This document shows positions 1 to 10,879 of a DNA stretch of 64,000 bases, one piece after another. The stretch's first letter is position 1; each line of letters begins with the position of its first letter. Made by a program: the position numbers and the translations under genes. The notes under the pieces were generated by a model. It worked only from the letters and a program-made list of their open reading frames with translations, made no database searches and was not told the DNA's origin. The stretch comes from Hymenoscyphus infarciens (Eukaryota > Ascomycota > Leotiomycetes > Helotiales > Helotiaceae), in NCBI GenBank assembly GCA_001414345.1, contig LLCB01000020.1, forward strand, positions 62,001 to 126,000. Direction: 5' to 3'.

Positions 1-221
1 AGCTAGGAGAATCGAACTGCCGAGTCTTGATTCTCCCCGTGCGGCTCACAAGATGCTCCTAAGCCTCTTACGGTTCTCCTTGATGGGGGAAAAGGGAAGA
101 GTATGCAGGGTACTGTACTGCCACGACACTCCACCTGTACTTCTTGGAGTGTCAAGCCTCCCAGTCTGGAGAAAGCCCCAGACACAATTTCTTCTTCCCG
201 GGACGCTAAACACGTGGAAAG
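1..221. other. Non-coding or interrupted 5' edge upstream of the NRPS-like gene
   Basis: Nothing here reads as the adenylation-domain segment (core motifs A3-A4) that should precede the exon starting near 222. The exon's frame is closed by a TAA at 207-209. A CTAAAC branch-like motif at 206-211 and an AG at 220-221 suggest an intron end. Two short inverted repeats lie here: 6-13 with 29-36, and 125-133 with 145-153. Either the 5' exons lie left of the window or the gene is 5'-disrupted. Confidence 0.4.
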
Positions 222-2942
222 TCTAAACTGACACTTAATAAAAAGGCGCATGTAGTAATTGCCACACCCTCGATCCTTGCTACACTGCAGCGAGAATCAT
301 ATCCCAGCATACACACAGTCGCTCTAGCCGGCGAACCTTGTCCCAAATCGTAAGTCGTGGCATCAGCCCCAAGAATCAAGTGCGTGGCTAATTATAGAAC
401 TTCAGACTTGCGGATGATTGGTCTCAACACGTCAATCTCTACAATTGCTGCGGACCTACGGAGGTCACTATTGTTAATACCATGGGCCGACATGTATCGG
501 GTACCACGCTGTCGATTGGAGGCCCGAACCCGAATACTAATGTTTATATCCTTGATGAGGATGAGAATCCCGTTGCGGTGGGTGAAATTGGGGTTATGTG
601 GGCTGGAGGGAGGTGTGTTTCGAGAGGGTATGTCGGGATGCCGGAGTTGACTGAGACGAAGTTTAAGCGGGATAAGTTTGTTGATGATGGGTGAGTTTGT
701 TTTTTGGGTGAGAGTCAAACTGATGTAATGATATACTGATGATTTGGGATTTAGATCTTTGATGTTCAATACTGGGGATCTAGGGCGATGGCTTGAGAAT
801 GGTACTTTGGAGAATCATGGTCGAGTTGATGACCAGGTGAAGATTAAGGTTAGTACTCTTTTGATGGGATTTGAATGGGATATTCTGACTCGAAATAGGG
901 ATTTAGAGTTGAACTTGATGGCGTTTCGGCTGCGATTGAGGTAAGTGTTTCAATACTCTCTTTCGGGTTTGAGAACTCGTGATACTTGGGTCTAAAGAAC
1001 ACGGATGTACCACTTCCGCGAGACTTCTCTTAGAATCAGGAGTGGACAGCTACGTGGTTTGGATATCAGTGGCGAATTTCTGCACCCGGTGGTGTCATTT
1101 AGCCTGCCCAAACACTTGCTAATAGCCGATTTAGAAAGTTGCAGGGGTCACCAGAGCGTGTGCAATCCTACACGAGTGTACTCTCTGGGGATTCTACTCA
1201 GGACCATCATATTTGGATGAAGCTTTCATCAAAGCCGTCGTCACAAAACACCAGCCATACTATTCAGTTCCAGAAAAATGGGAACATCGTTCAATCCTCC
1301 CACTCACCTCCAATGGAAAGACCGACCGCAAGGCACTCATAGCCTCCATAGGCAAGCCTCAACTAACAGTCGCAAGCGAAAACGAAAAACAACTCCTGGA
1401 GCAAGTCATCGACCTCAGCCAACCCAAAAAAGCACATGTTCAAATCAACACCAGACCAGCCGAATCAGAATCCTCATCTTCCACCAATTCGCTTAAAGAA
1501 ACCGACTATTCGTTACCAGAGAAAAATGGAAGACATGTTCTTCGTTCTGTTCGACACCGAGTTTTCTCACTCTACCGAAGGTTCTTTACGCTGGTTACGA
1601 TTGTTAATTTTGCTACACTGGTTGGGATTATGGTTTCGCCGAGGACGCGGAGGTTGGAGTATGTTGCTACTGTTATTGCGAGTAATTTGACGGCAAGTGT
1701 GCTTTTCAGACAGGAGTATGTTGTTAATTTGTTGTTTTGGATCGCTTGTTCGGTGCCTGTTTCTGGTGAGTCATTTTCTCATATTTGGAACTACTCAGAG
1801 AATGGAAGTAAGCTGACTTTGGAACAGCTCCTCTCTGGATTCGGCGAAACTGCGCCAAAGTATACCACATCGGAGGCTTGCATAGTGGGTTCGCGGTCGG
1901 TTCTGTAACTTGGCTGCTCGTGTTCACCGTCATGGCTACCATCCAAAAAGCATCACCAGCTGTTTTGACCGTAACATACGTCCTCGACTGCCTGCTTCTC
2001 ACGATTTGTGCTCTTGCCCATCCAACCTTCCGAGCCAAAGCACACAATCATTTCGAACTCACTCATCGTTTTGCCGGATGGACGGCTTTAGCACTTTTCT
2101 GGGTCCAGACCATTGTCCAAGCAGCTGATACACGATCAAGTGCCCACCAAAGTCTCGGATACATACTTCTCAGAACACCAGGTATCTGGTTACTTACTGT
2201 GGCAACAGCAAGCATCGTCCTCCCATGGATCAACCTCCGAAAGGTGGAAGTTAAATCCGAAGTCCTCTCTCCTCACGCTGTCCGTCTCCATTTCAACTAC
2301 ACCACCCCAGTCGTCGGAACCGCTGTCAGAATCTCAGAACGTCCATTACTAGAATGGCACGCCTTCGCCACGATTTCCAAACCCGCATTCCCAACGCCAC
2401 CAACCACAAACAACGAATATGTCCGTAACGACGGAAAAGGCTTCTCCCTCCTCGTCTCCAACGCAGGAGACTGGACAAAACGACAAATCAACCGCGCCCC
2501 CACAAAACTCTACGTCCGCGGCGTCCCAGCTTGTGGAGTCCTTCGTATTGCTCCCCTTTTCAAATCCATCGTCCTCGTTGCCACCGGCTCTGGGATTGGT
2601 CCTTGTCTCCCTCTCATCTATCGCGCGGCTTTAACTAAGAATCTCCCACCGGGTTCGAAAGAACGACATATTCCGATTCGGATCTTCTGGAGTACACCGA
2701 ATCCGTTGAAGACTTTTGGACAGGAGATTCAGGATGCAATTCTAGCCGCTGATCCTAAAGCTGTTATTCATGATACTCGCACTATGGGACGGCCGGATAT
2801 GGTTGCTGTTAGTTGGAGGTTGAAGGTTGAGAGTGGGGCTGAGGCGGTGTGTGTTATTGCTAACCAGAAACTGACGCAGAGGGTTGTTTACGGGATGGAG
2901 AGTCGGGGGGTGCCGGGGTATGGGGCGATTTTTGATTCATAG
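222..2942 (+). CDS. NRPS-like adenylation enzyme fused to a membrane and NAD(P)-binding reductase-like region (5' partial)
   Basis: Segments 222-349, 406-690, 755-848, 899-940, 1135-1765 and 1828-2942 join into one frame. Introns are 350-405, 691-754, 849-898, 941-1134 (194 bp, unusually long here) and 1766-1827. The adenylation core is clear: ALAGEPCPKS before intron 1, NCCGPTEVTIVNT (A5), MFNTGDLGRW (A7), GRVDDQVKIKG (A8) and NGKTDRKAL (A10). No carrier-protein GGxS serine follows. Instead come about six hydrophobic segments (about 1570-2230), two of them with His (GGLHSGF, THRFAGW), then a soluble domain with ATGSGIGP, a nucleotide-binding loop of ferredoxin-reductase type. The architecture suggests an acyl-adenylating enzyme coupled to membrane redox chemistry; the substrate is unknown. 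Domain calls are strong, function is inference. The 5' part is missing. Confidence 0.85.
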
Positions 2943-4385
2943 AGAGGGAGAGGGCAGGTTGGGAGTTTGCGAAGGGATAAGAGGGAGGGAAGAAACTTGA
3001 AGTGAGGATATGATAGGGATTTTGGAGAATTGGAGCTGGGAGAATGAAAGGAGGATCTTTTGGGTTTTTTCTTGTATGTGTTTTTCTTTGGGGATTATTT
3101 TTCAGTGTTTCTTTCTTTATTAGATGTCCGTTCATTCGTTGAAATGAAATTTACGTTTATCCTTGCTCTATTATTCGATTAATATTTGAGTTGTGGTCTC
3201 GCGGTGGATATCGAACACGATAGTAAATACACAACCTGTTGTCCCTGATTTTTGGTGTTATGCTGAACTGCCTTGAAACTTGATTGTTCTAACACATCTG
3301 GCGAGAAATGTTACAAGGTTTTAGGCTAATTAACTTGAATTGCCCTAGATAATTTAGAACAAAGAGAGGTAGGTAGGTAAGAACGACGCGATGTGTTTAC
3401 TGCCACTTTTAATAGGTAACGCGAGAGAGTGACTATGTCCAATTCATTTGCTTGATTGTATCTTAAAAGTTATTTTTTGTTATAACTCATGTGAAAGAGG
3501 GGGTTTTCTTTTCCGTAAAGCAGAAGAGTAGATAAGCTCTACATTCTTACTTCATATCTAATTATCAAAAGGCTTCAAACTATTCACAATGACTTATTCC
3601 TTACCTTACGCCTAAAATAAGAAAACTAGAAGCTATCTAAAAAGTCACTCTAGTCAAGTGGTAGCATTAAACAGCCCGTCCATCAATTACTAACAAGTGT
3701 GAAAGGAGAAAAAATATTTTTGACTCCAGACACCTCAAACAACGACAGACCAGATGTTCCCTCGAAACACCCTCACTACTAAACCACTTTGTTTGGGACC
3801 TATGACTTGTGCATAAATTGATTTATCCTTCGATATATCCTCTTCCAGGTTTTTCCTTAATCAGACTGGTTTATATCGGGCTTCTGCAGTATGATGTATA
3901 GTTGGTGCGATACATGGTTGGGCCTTAAACTGCGGGTTGGCCATTTGGTGTAGGATGATGTTAGGTAAGTGGGTTGATTTCTCCCTCCTTCTCTTGCTAC
4001 TGCTTGGCTTGGCTTGAATTGTTTGTTTAATATTTTGATAATCATGAAAAAGCCTTGTATACTTTGTAGAGACTCACACCTGTGGAGGTTTAAAGAAAGC
4101 AATTTTTGCTATCATTGGGTTATCTTAGTATAGTAAATGCTTCAAATTACTACAAATAAAACTGCCGCCAGGCCAACAGGTCAGGGCGGAAGGCACAAAT
4201 CGGTAGTTTTATGTCCAGCCAACAGTCAAACCGATAGCCATAATCAGCACTGGCACTTGTCAGCCATCCACCTTTAGACTCCTCAATTTGATCTCCCCAG
4301 TATCTTGAATCCATATGTGACTCGCCATACCCCCAACAACCAAATACAAATCCACCAAAAGCAACCGGATCATTTGGCGTGGCAG
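2943..4385. other. Intergenic, no gene seen
   Basis: Downstream of the NRPS-like gene, and beyond the 3' end of the convergent DUF4396 gene. T-rich stretches near 3050-3110 could hold the 3' UTR and polyadenylation region. The 81-codon minus frames at 3857-4102 and 4150-4395 have no recognisable motif; the second overlaps the DUF4396 3' end in another frame. Confidence 0.6.
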
Positions 4386-4994
4386 TCAGTGGCAAGCCTT
4401 CCCAAATTTCCGTAAACGGACATAATTATACGGCAAGGGAGCCAAAAACCCCGCACCCATAGACAACAAAGCCGCCCCCCAAAAATACGGATCATGAAAA
4501 GCAACCACACCACCCGTAAGATGATAGTCCACAGCATTGGACACGGCCTCCATGGACAGCATGGACACAAGACTCATGCCGAGCGCTGTTCTCAGAGCGG
4601 TGGACAGACCAAGTTGATCCTTTCCATAGCGAAGTAGAACTGTCTCGAGCGCTATTGAAGTAGATAGTCCCGATGCCATGGAGATGGCCATGATGGACCC
4701 GGTTCCTATTTCTGGATGGAAGGACTGAAGAGACCACATGGAGCTAAAATCGCCGGTTGTGCAGCCGATGAGGCAGCGGGTGGTGTTGATAGATGCTCGT
4801 TGCCAGGCAGAGTTCAAGGTCCAGAACGAGAGCTCGGTGTATCCTGGTTTGCGTGCCTGTTTGGGCAGAAAAGCGATCGTTCTTCTCCTTGCGAAGGCTA
4901 TGGGTTCTCGTGCTGATGCTCCCAAGCACCTCAAGTTGGAATTGAGCTTTCCGCGTATAGGGAAGCCCGAACGACGTGGCAAACAGGTGCTCAT
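4386..4994 (-). CDS. DUF4396-domain membrane protein
   Basis: Single exon, 202 aa from the ATG at 4994; the frame is open a little further, but 5018 is TTG. The first 50 residues are rich in Arg/Lys and poor in acidic residues (PRRSGF, FARRRTIAF), which suggests a mitochondrial presequence (inference). From about residue 58 the DUF4396 pattern is complete: RCLIGCTTGDF (73-83), MASGLSTSIALET (106-118), MSLVSMLSMEAVSNAVDY (140-157), and the C-terminal GFLAPLPYNYVRLRKFGKACH block (182-202). Three or four hydrophobic helices are visible. Biochemical function is unknown for the family. The conserved C-terminus ends at the stop, so the 3' end is firm; the start is less so. Confidence 0.85.
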   Translation of the reverse strand: MSTCLPRRSGFPIRGKLNSNLRCLGASAREPIAFARRRTIAFLPKQARKPGYTELSFWTLNSAWQRASINTTRCLIGCTTGDFSSMWSLQSFHPEIGTGSIMAISMASGLSTSIALETVLLRYGKDQLGLSTALRTALGMSLVSMLSMEAVSNAVDYHLTGGVVAFHDPYFWGAALLSMGAGFLAPLPYNYVRLRKFGKACH

Positions 4995-6313
4995 TATGGA
5001 GATAGCAATTATGTACAAATCAGGTCGTGCGGATCGAACCTAAAGATTGTTGTGGATGATGGCTGATTTCTACATATACGGGGGTTTTTTTACGTGGTCG
5101 CAGAGCTCACAGAGACAGGACAACAGCCGATCTTGCCGGCCGTGCAGTTTTTGCCTCAAAAAACACGCAATACACGCACAAACCCATCTACCTTGATGGA
5201 ATCGTCTATTTCAGCTTGAAAATGTATTTCTCGACCGCTCCAAAACTCCTTGGCGAAGATGTGTCATTTTCTTGCCCCTATTACCCTAGAAATTCTTATA
5301 AACTTCCAATCATTGTACGAGAACATTTACAAGAATGTCGAACTCGACTCTTTCGAATGTTTATAAAGAAGAAACGCAATTGTCCTAGACCTTTCTGAAT
5401 GTTACTTCAAAGGTAAGGTGTACCTACCGAAAAGCCTGCAGCTTGTGAGCGTTGGAACCTTGCTCGTTTTTTTTCAATTGTTCTGAATTAGTTGAAACAT
5501 TTCAAAGGGGTGAGTGTTGTTACAGAGTACTCTATGCCGTTGTTGATTTTGAATAACTCCAATGATACCCAGGTACATAAGAACGAGATTTAAGTTGTTC
5601 AAGCTGTGGAGTGCGGAGAAATAAGCTTGATCGCGAACGGCCCCGCCCCCTGCGGCTCTTAAGAAGTCTAAGGTAAATCAGCCGACATAGACCATTTCGA
5701 GGAGCAATCGCTTAGAAGTTGTCTGGGGGGAACTCTTCCTTACTTGCAATTGAAACATAAAAAAGAATACCTTCTGGATAAGGGAATCATTACGAGTTTT
5801 CTTTTCTTCTCAATTAGGATTCCTCACTGCTGCTTTTATTTCTTGAGCGGGCTTCCCCCTGTTGGCTCTCCCGACGATGCGTCACTCTGTTGATGCCTCC
5901 AGCCTCCTCGACTGGAAAAAACCTGGCAGTATTCAGACAGCGAATCAACAGCTGTCTCCTCCGCCCAATCAAGCACTTCTCCCATACGTGATTCGCCCAA
6001 TTCCATGCAGTGAGATTATGCATGGGGCTGGGTCACATGATGTGGTGTTGGCGCAATCCATGGATACTTAAGCCAGCCGTTCGCGACAATTCTCTTCCCT
6101 TCCTCTCCACCACACTCAAGGGTCGCAAAATCACCACGATACTCTCTAGTCTTTCTTTGAATACCTAGAGATATCTGCCTGGGCCCAGTCAATCTTTTTT
6201 GTGCGTCAATTCTCCCTCACGACTCCTCACCTTCCTTTCGTCGCTCGTTCACCCCCCGAAAACACCCCTCTATCCCCATCAGAACCGCTCTCAACGTCAA
6301 CCACACCGCCGCC
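4995..6313. other. Divergent intergenic region between the DUF4396 and BTB genes
   Basis: These two genes are transcribed away from each other, so both promoters lie here. The stretch 6080-6313 is pyrimidine-rich (CTTCCTCTCC, CTCACCTTCC), as is common in the 5' leader of filamentous-fungal genes, and ends with a good start context, GCCGCCATG. The short frames at 5216-5398 and 5814-6071 have no family pattern. Confidence 0.55.
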
Positions 6314-7277
6314 ATGTTCAAACGCTCATTCAGGACCAATGATCGCGTGGAAAAGGCGACGAAGTTGAAGAAGTCCTCACGGGATCGAGATGCGAAGTTG
6401 GCGAAATTGAAGAAATCGTTTGAGAGCTCGCCCGTCTCGAGGTACGCGCTGCAGCCTTGCCGGATCGGATTTGGGGAGCAAACGGGATTTTGGTGGTTGG
6501 GGATAGTGGCTAACGGGTGCCTAAACTAGCTCTCTCACCTCGCGAATTGTGACCTTCACAGTTGGCAAGGAAGGACGATTATTTGCAGCCCACGAAGATG
6601 TCCTCGCCGTTTCACCGTTTTTCACAACGGCGTGTCGAGGATCCATCCGTGATTCGCAGAACATGAGGATCGATCTCCCCGATGAAGAACCCGAAATCTT
6701 CTCGTGTGTACTCGAGTACCTATACAAGGGCGACTACTACCCCCGCTTAGTGCACAACAAGCGCAGAAACTCTTGGGAACTCGAGGATGCCGAGAAGTCC
6801 CCAAACCCAGAAAACCCCGGTGGCCGCGGATCCGTCGAGGCTACAACATATCTCTCCAGCGTGGGAGAACACCTTCTACGGGACACCGTCATATATTGTG
6901 CCGCGGAGAAGTACGGCCTGGAGGAGCTCAAGCGCCTTGCGCTTCGGAAGCAAGGTCTGCAGAGTGGAATCGAGGTCGCGACGATCCTTCGCAGTGCACG
7001 GTATGCCTATGACAACACGCCGGACTCGGACTCGCGATTGCGCGCTCATTATCTTGCCCTGATTATCAGATGTCGCAAGACATTTAAGAGGAGCGGAACC
7101 ATGCAGACAGAAATGGAGAGTGGTGGTAAACTTTTCTTTGACCTTTTCGTAGCTCTATGCAACCATGTCGATGATATTGTGGATATGGGGTAAGCTATTT
7201 CGTGAATTTTTGCTATACTCATCCCTCGAAATCATGCTAACTTTTCAAGCAACGCTCGTTCCCCACAAACCATCTAA
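6314..7277 (+). CDS. BTB/POZ-domain protein
   Basis: Exon 1 is 6314-6441, intron 6442-6529 (GCTAAC branch, TAG acceptor), exon 2 from 6530. The Lys-rich N-terminus (KATKLKKSSRDRDAKLAKLK) is followed by a BTB fold: IVTFTVGKEGRLFAAHEDVL, SPFFTTACRG, then LPDEEPEIFSCVLEYLYKGDYY. Fungal BTB proteins of this kind often act as adaptors, but the partner is unknown. Reading through gives a stop at 7191-7193 (263 aa). A last intron 7190-7249 (GTAAGC donor, GCTAAC at 7236, AG acceptor) would instead add nine residues and end at 7277 (271 aa); I prefer this because the splice signals are canonical. The segment SWELEDAEKSPNPENPGG is a non-conserved insertion inside the fold. Confidence 0.85.
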
Positions 7278-8760
7278 AAAGGTTGCAATATTCTGCGTAA
7301 GGTACCTGGCTCGGAGTTGAACAAATTTGAATTTCGAGGACGACAGCTCATCTCCATCAGATTGGACCATTTATGGAATTTGCGCTTCGCCAAATTTCAC
7401 TTCTATCAACGAGGTTGGCCGCCTTTCCTGATGACGGAACTATCATCGATCCTCTACTCTTTTTCTAATACCCCCTGCTTTGCTGTTTTTTGATATCACA
7501 TTGGAAATGGAAAGGAAATTTGCGTTTGCTATTTTGTTATGATAGGTCGATTTGTGTGATCTCTTGTGCTTTTTGAAAATGGTGCCTTGAGGGTGTTGTT
7601 TTTCTTTTGGTATAGGGCTTACTTACCTACCACTTAGGTCGGGCGACCTCCTCGCGCCACTCTCTTCTCATTGTTATTTTTAGTTTCTGTTGGGATGCAT
7701 GGGGATGCTATAGCTGTAGTTTGTTCCATGATCTTGATGGTTGTGGATCGGGAAATCCGCGTCCCTAGTGGATGGGATTTCAGACTAGGCCCTCTTTCAG
7801 GGTGTGTGTAATGAGAAAATTTCGGCCACCTCATAAAGTTGTTCCCTCGTCGCTGTTCTGTGTGATTTCTGATGCTCGGTAAGAATCCCGGCCTTGTCTC
7901 TGTGTGAAGCCTCTATTTGCTCTAAAAACAATTTCAACCATTCTAGGAGAGCACCTAAGAAGTGGATTTCCTATGACAATGAATATACTGGTTTCAGAGT
8001 TTTTTCTTCTTCGGAATTATTTGCCCTCACGTCGCCTTTACAGCCTCTTAGGGGAATAGGCAGGGCGTAACCCCCCGGAACTAACTGTAAAGTGCATAGA
8101 CATTTAGTATGGCATAGCGGCCGTGCGATTACATTCAGTTCAGGGAGGGGGAGTAAGGGTATTTTGCAGGGTATTTTGCATGTGATTTGATCAACTCCAA
8201 GGATTCAGGGATCGCGAAACGTCCTGTCTACTCTCACCAGAGGCTGTACATCGCATTTTTTTTCTTACATTAGTCTCCTTTCTAGCCCCCAAAGTCTGGT
8301 TAGCTTACTCGTGGCGTACTCGGTAGTTTTTGGGGCCCAAAAGTCCTGCGTAAGCTATGGTTTACTAGTAAGTTTAAGTTTGAGTGAAGTTGAGTTTGAA
8401 TTTGAGTTTGAGTTTAAGTTTGATAAAAACTTTAGTCAAATCCCGCTTGTAAACTCAAAGCGATTTTGTCTGCAGAAAAGCAGAAAGACGAATTGGCTAC
8501 TAAAGATGCGGGCGCCGATGCGGAAGCGATAAGAAAAGGTGTTGATGAGCTTAGCACTGCTGCCGGGGCTTATTTGAGTAGAGTTTGAGTAGAGAGGATG
8601 TTGCTGAAAGGATTATTAAACTGTATAAACAAGAGTGAGAGAACTTGGAGATTTAAAGATTTACTTAAGTTTCGTCTTTCTTTTAACTGAAAATGACAGC
8701 GAAATCAAGCAAAGAAGTCTTCATTCTCGTTCATTATTATTGTAAAATGGAGACTTTTCA
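7278..8760. other. Intergenic, 3' of the BTB gene
   Basis: T-rich sequence around 7460-7620 is compatible with a 3' UTR. No gene found. A degenerate hexanucleotide repeat sits at 8371-8422. Composition turns AT-rich towards 8760. Confidence 0.55.
8371..8422. repeat. Degenerate AGTTTG/AGTTTA short tandem repeat
   Basis: Nine successive 5-6-base units begin with AGTT, AGTG or AATT: AGTTTA, AGTTTG, AGTGA, AGTTG, AGTTTG, AATTTG, AGTTTG, AGTTTA, AGTTTG. It lies just before the first AT-rich block. Confidence 0.8.
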
Positions 8761-10441
8761 AACAACTATTAAACGCGCTAAAGCTTCATATCCGCGCGTT
8801 TCTTAGTACAAGTTTTATTATTTTTTTTTTTAGAAGGTCACGTGTAATGATAGCACGTGGTGAGGCGTGGCTTTCGTGTGTGCGCCACTCCTCTCAAACG
8901 CGTCTTCCTTCGCAAAGCTCGCGAGAGTGGTTCTACTTCGATTTAGAACAACCTTTGTAATAAGGTTAAATTATTAGTCAAAACTTGAATTATGCGATAG
9001 AATTACTCATCTTAAGACAACGTTACCTTCCCTCTCTAAACTATTTAATTACAGTAATAACTTAAACTCTATAGTCTTATCTTATTCTTAATTAATAATA
9101 AGATAAGACTTTTTTTATAACGTGGAAATTAACTTCTCTCGGTTGTCTATACAACGCCGAGTTCACCTTCTTGTCTCTTATCAAGGACTACTCTCTAGTA
9201 CTGGCGATAATAAGAGCAGGCATTTGGACTTTGAATTTTTAATCGTTTGTCTAGTGAAGTTCACTAGTGCGGTACGAGGATGTCAGTCGAGGGAATTTAG
9301 GCGATGAGGGAAGGAAAGAAACTTATATTCAAAAACACTCTTATCGCCGTCTTATAATACCTCGCTATATCAAAAGCAACCTCCTCCTCGCTAGGCAGTG
9401 GGCACTCCCTCTATACTTTTACTCTATCTAAATAAACTCTATGCTTAGCCTCAAAACTCCCTTAACCTCGTCCGTTTTTACATCAAACGCACCCCTCAGG
9501 AAGCCTCCTATCATCTCCTATTATCGCCCTCTCAACGTTAGAGCCTTGAAGTTAGAGAGCACTAAGCCGAGGGAGAGGTACTCTGGCTCAGGTGGGAAGA
9601 AGGAAGTACACACGCTGAAGACGGTAGTACGTTGCTACGCGGAAAATGATAGCTTCTCCTAAGACTATGTTATATTTATATATTTAAGCTAGAGAGAGTG
9701 TAACAATAAAGGAAATTGTGGAAATAAGATGAAATGAGTTGATGGATTATGTAATAGAAAACACACTATATACCATAACCGCCAAAAATAAGTTTAAGCG
9801 TATTAAGGTTTTTTGTAAGAGCCGCGATATCGTTAGCAGTATGTTTATCTATTATAAGCGATTTATTAGTTTATTTTTCTTCAAGGAACTCTTATAGATC
9901 ATCTTAGACATTAAGATCCTATTTCTATAGCTATTTTTGCTTCTATTATATAGTAAAAATCTTTGAAACTCACAAGTATAAAATACTAGCTCCTCGGGTG
10001 TACCGTCCCGCTATACTCTATTATATCCATCGCTATAACCTTCAACCCCTCCGCTAGAAACGGAACCGGATTCCTTTATCTAAAAAATCTGCTAGGCTAG
10101 CTATGAACTAGTATTAATCGGTTCTTCTTTTGGCTCAGATAGAAGGTAGGAGTAATTTTTGCTATTCAGGTCTATAGCTCGATAGAGAGCCTTAGCGGCC
10201 TCTAAGGTATACTTTGTAGTATATATAATAGTAGTATGTTTGAGTTTGCTTTCTAGTAGATAGTAGTGGAGTATAGTAAGTTTTTAGGAATTATTAAAGT
10301 TGATATACTTAAAAACTATGTTAATAAGAATACCACTGCTAATACTAGTAGTGTTAGCCTAAGAAATATAGTTAAGCGTTTAGTAGGTATCAAAGCAGGT
10401 TCTTAAGCCGCTGTATTTTAAGTTTTACTATATAACCTCTT
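8760..10441. other. AT-rich flank of the first transposon block
   Basis: Mixed sequence whose CA/TG content falls towards 9660 onward. The 61- and 73-codon frames at 9122-9307 and 9441-9662 match nothing I know and are probably chance frames. A strong hairpin lies at 9073-9110. Confidence 0.5.
9073..9110. repeat. Perfect 14-bp inverted repeat followed by a T tract
   Basis: AGTCTTATCTTATT at 9073-9086 and its exact complement at 9097-9110 are separated by 10 nt, and a run of seven T follows. No adjacent gene explains it. It could be a transposon end, a MITE remnant or a Pol III-type stop. Confidence 0.75.
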
Positions 10442-10617
10442 TGTTATAGGACAAAGGTAGGTTAGACAAAGGATCACCTAATGATCTCCACCTTTTAAGC
10501 GAGGAGCATAGTATTTAAAGCCTTATGCTCTCCTTTATAGTTCTAGGAATTAAGCATCTACTTTAACTTTACTTTACTTATTCTATACTCTTAATATAGC
10601 TTCTATAATCGCTATAG
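10442..10617 (+). repeat. 5' LTR of the Copia element (copy A)
   Basis: About 176 bp, nearly identical to 18031-18205 and 18204-18374. It runs from TTATAGGACAAAGG to ATAATCGCTATA. It still contains CA and TG (GGATCACC, AATGATCTCCACC), so it is less RIP-mutated than copy B. The exact ends are uncertain because the expected TG...CA termini are not clear. Confidence 0.75.
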
Positions 10618-10879
10618 TTATAAGCCTAGTTAGTAGATAGAATACTACTTCTACTACGCTAGTTATATTAGCTTTATCTTCTTTTTATCTATCTTTATCT
10701 TTTTCTTAAGAGCGCTGCTTTTATAATAGTAAGCTTACTCTCGACTGAAAAGGTCTTCTTTACTAACTAAAACTTATGGCTTATATAGTATAACCGCTTC
10801 TTTTATATTACTTACTAAGAAAGAGTCTAGGAATACTTTAATCTAAATAGCTTTAATGTTAAGAACGCTGACAAGCTTG

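Noticed and set aside
1..40. tRNA T-arm-like sequence on the minus strand at the left edge
   Set aside because: It has GTTCGATTC, but the T-stem has a mismatch and no D-arm or acceptor partner could be found; more simply explained by the short inverted repeat 6-13/29-36.
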